From Planctomycetota bacterium (GTDB lineage Bacteria; Planctomycetota; Phycisphaerae; WQYP01): a stretch of 7,489 bases of DNA. The notes under the pieces were generated by a model. The model saw nothing but the letters and a program-made list of their open reading frames with translations. It searched no databases and was not told the origin of the DNA. This document shows positions 1 through 6,474 of this stretch, piece after piece. The stretch lies in assembly GCA_021852245.1 (NCBI GenBank), contig JAJZNY010000380.1, positions 1 to 7,489 on the forward strand, written 5' to 3'. Within the stretch, counting starts at the first letter, position 1. Each line of letters starts with the position of its first letter. The position numbers and the translations under genes were made by a program.

Positions 1-1
1 T

Positions 2-433
2 AGTGCCCGCATCGGCATTAGCACCGGCGGTGACCGAAATCGGTCTGCGTGTGCGGCCGAAACCCACACCACGATCCATGACCATGATTCGATAACGTCC
101 TACGGGGGCGTTGTTGGCGGTAAAGGTGCCGTCATCGGCGGTAGCCGTGATGCCGAACACCATCATATGCCATACGGTTTTGCCGGGAGTTGGTTTCTGC
201 CAGCGGCCGCGGCGCATGTGCCGACCGTGCCCACCTCGCCCCGGCAAGCGCATGATTCGTACGAAGGCGCCGGCCACAGGGTTACCGCTTGAGTCCACCA
301 CTTTTCCGGAGATGCTGCCGGTTGCATGAGGCGTCATCGAATGAGCTGCAGCCGGTGGAGTGGCACTGAACTGCAGTGCCCCGGCACCGCCGATTAAACC
401 GATAATTGCCAAACCTGCCAAAAATTTTCGCAT
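2..433 (-). CDS. Secreted carboxypeptidase-regulatory-like (beta-sandwich) protein, partial
   Basis: Reading leftwards from an ATG at 433 gives 144 codons with no stop before the window edge, so the C-terminus is missing. The start is supported by AAGGAG six bases upstream. Residues 1-30 look like a Sec signal peptide: MRKF, then a hydrophobic run (residues 5-19), with possible cleavage after AGA (residue 19) or AAA (residue 30). From about residue 38 the pattern matches a carboxypeptidase regulatory-like / transthyretin-like fold: GSISGKVVDSSGNPVAGAFV, later DDGTFTANNAPVGRYRIMV, then ISVTAG. Residues 62-90 form a basic, Gly/His/Arg-rich insertion between strands. Small secreted proteins of this kind are, from memory, common in planctomycetes, and their role is usually unknown. 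Such domains often sit in cell-surface or matrix proteins, but nothing here gives a substrate or partner. It is transcribed divergently from the GH78 gene. Domain assignment is fairly secure; function is unknown. Confidence 0.8.
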   Translation of the reverse strand, partial: MRKFLAGLAIIGLIGGAGALQFSATPPAAAHSMTPHATGSISGKVVDSSGNPVAGAFVRIMRLPGRGGHGRHMRRGRWQKPTPGKTVWHMMVFGITATADDGTFTANNAPVGRYRIMVMDRGVGFGRTRRPISVTAGANADAGT

Positions 434-439
434 GGTGCG

Positions 440-445
440 CTCCTT
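440..445 (-). promoter_or_regulatory. Shine-Dalgarno of the left-edge secreted protein
   Basis: On the minus strand AAGGAG lies six bases before the ATG at 433. This supports the start of a gene whose reading frame is open to the window edge. Confidence 0.75.
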
Positions 446-486
446 GAAAAAAATGTCTATTGGCCGATTGCTCATTGAGTATCTCT

Positions 487-514
487 CGCAGAGCATTTAC
501 CGCAGGGCATTTCC
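487..514. repeat. 14-bp imperfect tandem repeat
   Basis: CGCAGAGCATTTAC at 487-500 is followed directly by CGCAGGGCATTTCC at 501-514, with 12 of 14 positions identical. The pair begins 53 bases upstream of the minus-strand start at 433. That position would suit a regulator binding as a direct-repeat dimer, but no regulator is known and chance is possible. Confidence 0.5.
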
Positions 515-769
515 CACTATTGGGTCGGCCCATCGCCCTGATTCCATCACTCAGGCCCACATCGATTCATCGACGGCCACGGTGGGTAGACACGCACGGC
601 TTGCGAGAAAGTTTCAGCGGTGTTGGTTATTTTATTTTCCGGGGGACATCTGCCTCCGTGACGGCGGCCATCGGCAACCCCATTGGTGCTCTACCTTCCG
701 GCTGCGATGCTGAGAAGCCCGTGAGAACTCCCCCATCGCCAACGGCCAATCATCCGGGTTTTCAGGTCT

Positions 770-797
770 TTTGCACCTTGCCACACGATACGATAAT
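770..797 (+). promoter_or_regulatory. Putative sigma70-type promoter for the GH78 gene
   Basis: TTTGCA (770-775; four of six matches to TTGACA) lies 16 bases before GATAAT (792-797; five of six matches to TATAAT). This would give a leader of roughly 65-70 bases before the ATG at 872. Promoter consensus in planctomycetes is poorly defined, so this is only a candidate. Confidence 0.35.
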
Positions 798-871
798 GTT
801 TCCTTCCGCAGGATACCATCTGCGATTTCAGACGGGTTTGCAGCGTCTTAAGATCGATGCGGAGTTGAGTT

Positions 872-3800
872 ATGGCGATAAAGAAGTGGAATCGCCGACA
901 TTTTTTAATCGCCGGATCGGCGGCGGCCATCGGTGGCCACGCGTCGTTCGCGGCGGCACGGATTCGGCTGAATCGCGGACCCAACGCCTTTACCCTCACC
1001 TGCCAGTCCTTGATCGATCCGATCGGAATCGATACCCCCGTACCGCATCTTGGCTGGATTTATCACACCCGGCAACCCGGCTATCGGCAGTCTGCCTATG
1101 AGATTCGCGTAGCATCCTCGCCATCCGCCCTGACATCAGGCGAGGCGGACATCTGGCGGAGCGGGCGGATATTTTCCGATCAAAGTGTGCAGGTGCCTTT
1201 TGCGGGCAAAACACTGCAATCTCGCGGCGAATACTTCTGGCAGGTGCGGGTGTGGGATCAGTATGGCGTGGCGTCTGACTGGTCATCCGTCGGCCGCTGG
1301 ACCATGGGGATACTGGACCCGCTGGAATGGCGGGCGCAGTGGATCACCTCCCCCATCATGGAAAAAGTTCATGAGCCGCGCCGGATATTCGGGTGGAAGC
1401 GGCCGGCGCATGTGACCGGCGGCCGGGTTTTTTATCGCGTCCGCTTTTTCTGTCCTCAGCGCCCCTGCTTTTATCACGTGTACCTTGCCGTCACCGGTTC
1501 ACATACCGCCTTTCTCAATGGCACTGAGATTATTCGCTCGCAGCGACGCGATGCGATGGAGTGCTTCATCGGTGCGGATCATCCCCGCCTGAATCGCGGA
1601 TGGAATGTGCTGGCCATCGATGCCAACGCAGCCACGCGCTTTGATGCTGCCGCCGGAGTTACCGTCGTCATGCCCGGGGGCGTGCGACGGACGCTGATGT
1701 TGAATCAGTGGAAATATCATTACTCGCCGATACGGGGATGGCAGGCGCCGGCGTTTGATGACACCGGGTGGACATCCTGCGCCGATTCGGCACCATTCGG
1801 CCGCCAATCCTGGGCGACGCCGGATATGAACTTCGACGCCCCGCGCCGGAGTTTTCTGCTGCGGCGGGAATTCAATGTCGCCGGGATCGTGCGCCGGGCC
1901 GTGGTGCTGGTGTCCGGGCTGGGGAGTTGCGAACTGCACCTCAACGGCCGGAGGGTGGATGACCATGTGCTGTCCCCCAACTGGACGCAATACCAGCGCC
2001 GTATTGAGTACGACATGCACGATGTTACGTCCCTGATCCGATCGGGTGCCAACTGCATCGGTGCAGTGCTGGGCAACAGTTGGTGGAGCAGCGGGCTGGG
2101 CCCCATGCAGTCGCAGCGTGCCGCCGCTCCGGGTGATAATCTCAAATGCTTCTGCGAACTGCATATTGACTATGCCGACGGATCGCATCAGGTGATCTGC
2201 TCGGACGACAACTGGCGGGTTCACCCTTCACCCATCGTGTCCGATTCGATCTATAACGGTGAAACATACGACGCCCGACTTGAGTTGCCCGGTTGGGATG
2301 AGTCGCGATTTGACGATTCTCAATGGTTCTCCGCCCAGAGTGCACCGGTTTCCGACGGTATTAAATTTTCCGCACGCACGGATGAACCGATCAGGATCAT
2401 CGACACTCTCGAACCGCGGTTGATTTCCGAGCCGGTGCCGGGAGTTTTTGTTCTGGATTTCGGTCAGAATCATGCCGGGGTTATGCGGATACGGGTGCGC
2501 GAGCCCGCGGGCCGACGGATTGAGCTGCGCCACGCCGAATCGATCTATCCGAATGGCCGGGTCAACTGCAGCAATCTGCAATCCGCCGCCGCCACCGACG
2601 TGTATATCTGTACGGGCAGCGGAGTCGAAACATGGATGCCGCGTTTCACCTACCACGGCTACCGGTATGTTGAAATCAGGGGGCTTTCCCGCCGCCCGAT
2701 GCCGGGTGATTTCACAGCCATGGTGCTGGGCACGGCGGTGGCCGAGGCATCGAGTTTTCGGTGCTCCAAAACGATCTACAACACCATCGACCACATGGCC
2801 CGATGGAGCGGAAAATCCAATATCTTCAGCGTGCTGACCGACTGCCCCCAGCGTGACAGTCGAACCGGCTCCATGGGAGATGGGTCGGCATTTGCCCGCA
2901 CCGCCTGCTGGAATCAGGCCACCGCGGCATTTTTCCGCAAATGGACGGCGGACATGGCCGATGCGGCGGAATTTTCATCCGCCCGCCGCTACAGGCACCT
3001 TACCGAGCCCACCATCATCGCTCCGAGTCTCGGCGGCGAGCCGATCGGATGCCCCGGCCGGTCGGATGCCGCAGCCGTGGTGCCGTACACCAGCTTTATT
3101 TTTAATGGCGATTTATTGGCCTTGCGGGCGGCGTATCCTCTGATGCGGGACTGGGCGCTGTACATCCTGGCCAACCGCACCGGGGGCGTATTTATTCAGC
3201 CGGATTTCGGCGATTGGATGGCTACGGTCCCCACACCTGAAGAGTTGATCAGTGCGGCCATCGCATGTCGGTCGGTGCAGATCGCCGCCCGGGCCGCCCG
3301 CTGGGTTGCCCCCCATGACGCCGGGCATTTTCACGCCGCCGCCCGTTCGATGGCCACGGCATTTAACGCACGATTTCTCAACCGTCGCGAGCTTCAATAT
3401 GGAAATGGTTCGCAGTGCGCCAATGTGCTGCCGCTGGCGTTTCATCTTGTGCCTCCATGGGCGCAGCGCGGCGTTATGCAGAATATCGTTCAGGACATCA
3501 CTGCCCGGCAGGGCATCTCCACCGGTTACGTCGGCACGCCGCATCTGCTCCCGACCCTTTCCCGATTCGGTTATCACCGCATTGCCGCCGCCCTATTGGC
3601 CCAGACACGCTATCCATCGCTGGGGTATATGGCGACAAAGGGGTGTACCACCGTGGCGGAACGCTGGGATTTTGACCGCTGCGGCCCATCTATGAATTCG
3701 CTCAATCACACCGTTTTCGGATCCATGTGCACGTGGCTCTACGAAGGGCTGATGGGGATTGAACCGGATGAAGATCATCCCGGTTTCAAACACTTTACCA

Positions 3801-4117
3801 TGCGTCCCATTTTCCCCGCGGATATGACACATGCGGAATTTGAACATCACGCTCCCTATGGCAGAATCGCCTGTGATTGGCAGCGGCGGCATCGACGGAT
3901 TGATCTGCACATGCAGATTCCGCCCAACACAACCTCCGACATCTATCTGGTGGATTCGAGCCCCGGTATATCGGAAATCCGGGCCGGTGCAAAACTGATT
4001 TACCACCATGGCCGCAGTTTCAGCATCCCGAACATGAAGGCAATGAGAGATAATCACGGCACTCGTTTCTGGCGGCTCGGCAGCGGGCGGATTGAGTTGA
4101 ACATCATCGAAGTCTAA
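872..4117 (+). CDS. Tat-exported GH78 alpha-L-rhamnosidase family protein with atypical catalytic motif
   Basis: The 1081-residue protein would hydrolyse terminal alpha-L-rhamnose from plant or algal glycans or glycosides outside the cytoplasm. ATG 872 has GGAG seven bases upstream. Residues 7-12 (NRRHFL) plus a hydrophobic stretch ending in AAA (27-29) form a twin-arginine signal. The domains follow the six-domain GH78 order. An Ig-like N-terminal domain (about 35-145) ends in a WRAQWI motif. A jelly-roll/CBM67-like module follows (about 150-320), then Bac_rhamnosid_N (about 327-500, with IYNGETYDAR near 460). Next are the concanavalin-like domain (about 510-610, LDFGQNHAG), the six-hairpin catalytic domain (about 625-955) and a C-terminal beta domain (about 960-1060). 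The catalytic segment LTDCPQRDSRTGSMGD keeps D657 and D670, but S663 stands where DCPQRDER has the general-acid Glu, and S667 replaces the usual Trp. The expected base is present: E930 in AERW, followed by MNSLNH (941-946). Family assignment is firm; hydrolytic activity and substrate are uncertain. It could be an altered-mechanism or binding-only paralogue. Confidence 0.92.
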   Translation: MAIKKWNRRHFLIAGSAAAIGGHASFAAARIRLNRGPNAFTLTCQSLIDPIGIDTPVPHLGWIYHTRQPGYRQSAYEIRVASSPSALTSGEADIWRSGRIFSDQSVQVPFAGKTLQSRGEYFWQVRVWDQYGVASDWSSVGRWTMGILDPLEWRAQWITSPIMEKVHEPRRIFGWKRPAHVTGGRVFYRVRFFCPQRPCFYHVYLAVTGSHTAFLNGTEIIRSQRRDAMECFIGADHPRLNRGWNVLAIDANAATRFDAAAGVTVVMPGGVRRTLMLNQWKYHYSPIRGWQAPAFDDTGWTSCADSAPFGRQSWATPDMNFDAPRRSFLLRREFNVAGIVRRAVVLVSGLGSCELHLNGRRVDDHVLSPNWTQYQRRIEYDMHDVTSLIRSGANCIGAVLGNSWWSSGLGPMQSQRAAAPGDNLKCFCELHIDYADGSHQVICSDDNWRVHPSPIVSDSIYNGETYDARLELPGWDESRFDDSQWFSAQSAPVSDGIKFSARTDEPIRIIDTLEPRLISEPVPGVFVLDFGQNHAGVMRIRVREPAGRRIELRHAESIYPNGRVNCSNLQSAAATDVYICTGSGVETWMPRFTYHGYRYVEIRGLSRRPMPGDFTAMVLGTAVAEASSFRCSKTIYNTIDHMARWSGKSNIFSVLTDCPQRDSRTGSMGDGSAFARTACWNQATAAFFRKWTADMADAAEFSSARRYRHLTEPTIIAPSLGGEPIGCPGRSDAAAVVPYTSFIFNGDLLALRAAYPLMRDWALYILANRTGGVFIQPDFGDWMATVPTPEELISAAIACRSVQIAARAARWVAPHDAGHFHAAARSMATAFNARFLNRRELQYGNGSQCANVLPLAFHLVPPWAQRGVMQNIVQDITARQGISTGYVGTPHLLPTLSRFGYHRIAAALLAQTRYPSLGYMATKGCTTVAERWDFDRCGPSMNSLNHTVFGSMCTWLYEGLMGIEPDEDHPGFKHFTMRPIFPADMTHAEFEHHAPYGRIACDWQRRHRRIDLHMQIPPNTTSDIYLVDSSPGISEIRAGAKLIYHHGRSFSIPNMKAMRDNHGTRFWRLGSGRIELNIIEV

Positions 4118-4218
4118 ACATCGGCGGCGGCGGTAGACCAACCATAAAACATGGAATTCTGTCTTTCGGCGGCACGTTTCAGTTGTGGGTCCACGCGCGG
4201 TGAGAGTGATGATCGATG

Positions 4219-4291
4219 TCGGTGCTTCGACCACCGAAAATCCTTCTGATCACCACCCGGAGCCTGACAGGCTCCAAGCTGCATCGGTGGT
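4219..4291. repeat. Cluster of nested inverted repeats between the GH78 and acs genes
   Basis: Three complementary relations overlap here. TCGGTG (4219-4224) pairs with CACCGA (4232-4237) across a 7-base loop. GGAGCCTG (4259-4266) and CAGGCTCC (4268-4275) form a perfect dyad around one base. ACCACC (4252-4257) pairs with GGTGGT (4286-4291), enclosing that dyad. In addition ACCACCGA (4230-4237) is complementary to TCGGTGGT (4284-4291), so helices could be mutually exclusive. None is followed by a clear T-tract, so this is not a standard intrinsic terminator. It may be a weak terminator for the GH78 gene, an operator dyad, or a structured leader of acs. Confidence 0.45.
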
Positions 4292-4306
4292 TGGGGCGAT
4301 ACCTGT

Positions 4307-4327
4307 CCTTTGACTTGCGCCTTTGAC
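4307..4327. repeat. Direct repeat CCTTTGAC x2 upstream of acs
   Basis: Two identical 8-base copies (4307-4314 and 4320-4327) are spaced 13 bases start to start, with TTGCG between them. The second overlaps the predicted -35 box. It could be a regulator site or chance. Confidence 0.5.
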
Positions 4328-4351
4328 GCAGGCGGCTAGTTGGTATCAAAT
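4323..4351 (+). promoter_or_regulatory. Putative promoter of the acetyl-CoA synthetase gene
   Basis: TTGACG (4323-4328; five of six matches) is spaced 17 bases from TCAAAT (4346-4351; four of six matches). This gives a leader of roughly 50-55 bases before ATG 4412. The -35 box lies in the second copy of a CCTTTGAC direct repeat (4307-4314 and 4320-4327), so the first copy could be an alternative -35 or a bound site. Confidence 0.4.
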
Positions 4352-4402
4352 GCATGCATAGAGGCGGTGGACAGCCGCGGAGAAAAGTGCGTTTTCGTAT
4401 CC

Positions 4403-4407
4403 GGAGG
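4403..4407 (+). promoter_or_regulatory. Shine-Dalgarno deciding the acs start
   Basis: GGAGG is followed by AATT and then ATG at 4412. This strong site selects 4412 over the upstream in-frame TTG at 4340, which would add 24 residues that do not resemble the family's N-terminus. Confidence 0.85.
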
Positions 4408-4411
4408 AATT

Positions 4412-6361
4412 ATGGCACACGAAGATATTGAATCGGTACTACATGAAAATCGAGTATTCCCCCCGCCGACCGAATTCGCCCGGCGTGCCCGCATCGGCAG
4501 TCGCGAGGCGTACGAAAAACTGTATCGCCAATCCATCGATCACCCCGACGAATTCTGGAATCAGCAGGCACAGGAACTCACGTGGATAAGCCCGTGGAAG
4601 CAGGTGTTGGACTGGAGCAAACCGCCATTCGCCAAATGGTTTGTCGGCGGTCGGCTGAATGTTGCCGCCAACTGCATTGATCGACATATCGAATCTCGTG
4701 GTGATACCCCCGCGATCATCTGGGAAGGTGAACCGGGCGATTCACGCACTCTGACCTACCGCGAATTGCTCAAGGAAGTATGCCGCCTCTCCAACGGACT
4801 TCAGAGCCTTGGCGTGGGGCAGGGGGATCGGGTGGCGATTTACATGCCGATGGTTCCCGAGGCAGCCATCGCGATGCTGGCGTGTGCCCGAATTGGGGCT
4901 GTGCATACGGTGGTGTTTGGCGGGTTCGCCTCCGAAGCGCTGGCGGAGAGAATTAATGACGCGCAGGCGTCCGTGGTCATCACAGCCGACGGGGGATGGC
5001 GGCGAGGTAAAGTGGTGGAATTGAAAGCCAATGTTGATGCCGCCCTGGCCAAGACCCCGTGCGTCCGCCACTGTGTGGTGGTCAAACGTGTCGGCAGGCC
5101 GGTGGAGATGAAACCGCAACGGGACATCTGGTATCACGATCTGGTGACCGGCCAATCGGATCAGTGCCCGCCGGTACCTGTGAACAGTGAACAGATGCTC
5201 TTCATTCTCTATACCAGCGGCACCACCGGTCGGCCCAAGGGCGTGGTGCATACCTCGGCGGGATATCTGCTGGGAGCGTATTTGACATGCAAATATGTGT
5301 TTGATCTGCGGCCGGAGGATGTCTACTGGTGCACCGCCGATGTGGGGTGGATTACCGGGCACAGTTACATGGTCTATGGGCCACTGGCCTGCGGGGCCAC
5401 GGCGGTCATGTACGAGGGGGCTCCGAATCATCCCGGCCCGGACCGGTTCTGGCAGATTATTGAAAAATATCGGGTCAGTGTCTTCTACACGGCACCGACG
5501 GCGATTCGGGCGTTTGTGAAATGGGGTGATGAGCATCCCAAAGCGCATGATCTTTCATCGCTGCGTCTGCTGGGTACCGTCGGAGAACCGATCAACCCGG
5601 AGGCGTGGATGTGGTATTACAACGTGATCGGGTCGGGGCGCTGCCCGATTGTCGATACCTGGTGGCAGACTGAAACCGGGTCGATCATGTGTACACCGCT
5701 GCCGGGCGCTATCGCAGCCAAGCCGGGCAGTTGCACTCTGCCATTTTTCGGCGTGGATATGGCGGTGGTGGACAATCAGGGACGGGAAGTGCCCGTGGAT
5801 GTGGGAGAATTTCTGGTGATCCGCCGCCCATGGCCCAGCATGCTGCGCGGGATATATGGGGACGATGAGCGATTTATTTCGCAATATTGGTCGCAGATCA
5901 AACCGTATTATTTCACCGGCGACGGCGCCCGTCGCGATAAAGACGGATATTTCTGGGTCATGGGCCGCGTGGATGATGTGGTCAACGTGGCGGGACATCG
6001 ATTGGGCACCATGGAGGTGGAAAGTGCCATCGTTGCTCACCCGGCGGTGGCGGAGGCGGCAGTGGTGGATCGGCCCGATGAAATCAAGGGCCAGGCGTTG
6101 TGCGCTTTTGTAACGCTCAAAGAAGGTCACGCCCCCAGCGCCGAATTGAAAGACGCCCTGCGGGCCTGGGTGGTCAAGGAGATCGGTGCTATCGCCCGCC
6201 CCGATGATGTGCGGTTTACCGACGCCCTGCCCAAAACCCGGTCGGGCAAAATCATGCGGCGGCTGCTGCGCGATATTGCCGCGGGCAAAGTTTCGGCGGG
6301 CGACACGAGCACACTTGAAGACTTTTCCGTGCTGGCCAGGTTGCGCCAGGAAAGCGAATAA
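4412..6361 (+). CDS. acs: Acetyl-CoA synthetase (AMP-forming)
   Basis: This cytosolic enzyme converts acetate, ATP and CoA to acetyl-CoA, AMP and pyrophosphate through an acetyl-adenylate. The 649 residues from ATG 4412 match the usual length of about 650. An ACAS_N-type N-terminal region (about 30-90) precedes the AMP-binding domain (about 95-530) and the mobile C-terminal domain (about 540-625). Visible motifs are the P-loop [11 protein letters not shown] (267-277), the [12 protein letters not shown] stretch, DTWWQTETG (415-423), [29 protein letters not shown] (hinge and A8) and [11 protein letters not shown] (607-617). W418 corresponds to the Trp that limits the pocket to acetate in characterised enzymes. 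K613 is the conserved lysine used for adenylation and controlled by reversible acetylation in other bacteria. Minor departures are G to S after QTETG and S to A in NVSGHRLG. The gene stands alone with its own likely promoter. It would serve acetate uptake and recycling, with no direct tie to rhamnose catabolism. Confidence 0.97.
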   Translation: MAHEDIESVLHENRVFPPPTEFARRARIGSREAYEKLYRQSIDHPDEFWNQQAQELTWISPWKQVLDWSKPPFAKWFVGGRLNVAANCIDRHIESRGDTPAIIWEGEPGDSRTLTYRELLKEVCRLSNGLQSLGVGQGDRVAIYMPMVPEAAIAMLACARIGAVHTVVFGGFASEALAERINDAQASVVITADGGWRRGKVVELKANVDAALAKTPCVRHCVVVKRVGRPVEMKPQRDIWYHDLVTGQSDQCPPVPVNSEQMLFILYTSGTTGRPKGVVHTSAGYLLGAYLTCKYVFDLRPEDVYWCTADVGWITGHSYMVYGPLACGATAVMYEGAPNHPGPDRFWQIIEKYRVSVFYTAPTAIRAFVKWGDEHPKAHDLSSLRLLGTVGEPINPEAWMWYYNVIGSGRCPIVDTWWQTETGSIMCTPLPGAIAAKPGSCTLPFFGVDMAVVDNQGREVPVDVGEFLVIRRPWPSMLRGIYGDDERFISQYWSQIKPYYFTGDGARRDKDGYFWVMGRVDDVVNVAGHRLGTMEVESAIVAHPAVAEAAVVDRPDEIKGQALCAFVTLKEGHAPSAELKDALRAWVVKEIGAIARPDDVRFTDALPKTRSGKIMRRLLRDIAAGKVSAGDTSTLEDFSVLARLRQESE

Positions 6362-6418
6362 CGCCACGGCACAAGTATGGAAAGCAGCATCTCCGCCGGG
6401 AAGTGAGAATCGGCGCAG

Positions 6419-6458
6419 AAAAAAAGGGCGACACCGCGTGCCGCCCCACAGGTTTTTT
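6419..6458. terminator. Bidirectional intrinsic terminator between convergent acs and mutarotase genes
   Basis: A stem forms from GGGCG (6426-6430) with CGCCC (6442-6446), an A/C mismatch, CAC (6432-6434) with GTG (6438-6440) and a CGC loop. A7 (6419-6425) precedes it and T6 (6453-6458) follows it. For the minus-strand gene the T7 comes directly after the stem, which is the textbook form, 28 bases past its stop codon. For acs the T-tract starts six bases after the stem, so termination may be weaker in that direction. Confidence 0.8.
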
Positions 6459-6474
6459 CAGCCGATCCCAGCCA

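Larger units (their letters stand above)
434..871. other. Divergent intergenic region, no gene seen
   Basis: These 438 bases separate the start codons of two divergent genes. Open frames here are continuations or shadows of the neighbours and lack a convincing start with ribosome binding site. What can be seen is an imperfect 14-bp tandem repeat at 487-514, an AT-rich patch near 624-636, a small GC hairpin around 652-668 (GCC-T-CCG-TGA-CGG-C-GGC), a putative plus-strand promoter at 770-797, and an 8-bp palindrome TCTTAAGA at 846-853 just before the GH78 ribosome binding site. I could not pick a convincing minus-strand promoter for the left-hand gene. Confidence 0.6.

Noticed and set aside
282..560. 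92-codon minus-strand open frame near the left edge
   Set aside because: It overlaps the signal-peptide gene starting at 433 in a different frame. The latter has a good Shine-Dalgarno, a signal peptide and a recognisable domain.
846..853. Palindrome TCTTAAGA before the GH78 ribosome binding site as an operator
   Set aside because: Eight bases are too few to separate from chance, and there is no second copy nearby.
460..1101. 213-codon plus-strand open frame crossing the intergenic region into the GH78 gene
   Set aside because: It overlaps the GH78 start in another frame, has no good ribosome binding site and resembles no protein family.
1499..2224. 241-codon minus-strand open frame opposite the GH78 gene
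   Set aside because: It is low-complexity, His/Pro/Arg-rich shadow translation with no domain, opposite a confidently identified gene.
4340..4411. Upstream TTG start adding 24 residues to acetyl-CoA synthetase
   Set aside because: No ribosome binding site precedes it, the extra residues do not look like the family, and ATG 4412 has a strong GGAGG and gives the standard length.
4742..6367. Two long minus-strand open frames opposite acs (268 and 270 codons)
   Set aside because: They lie wholly against a well-conserved gene, show no recognisable domain, and are the expected antisense shadows in GC-rich coding DNA.
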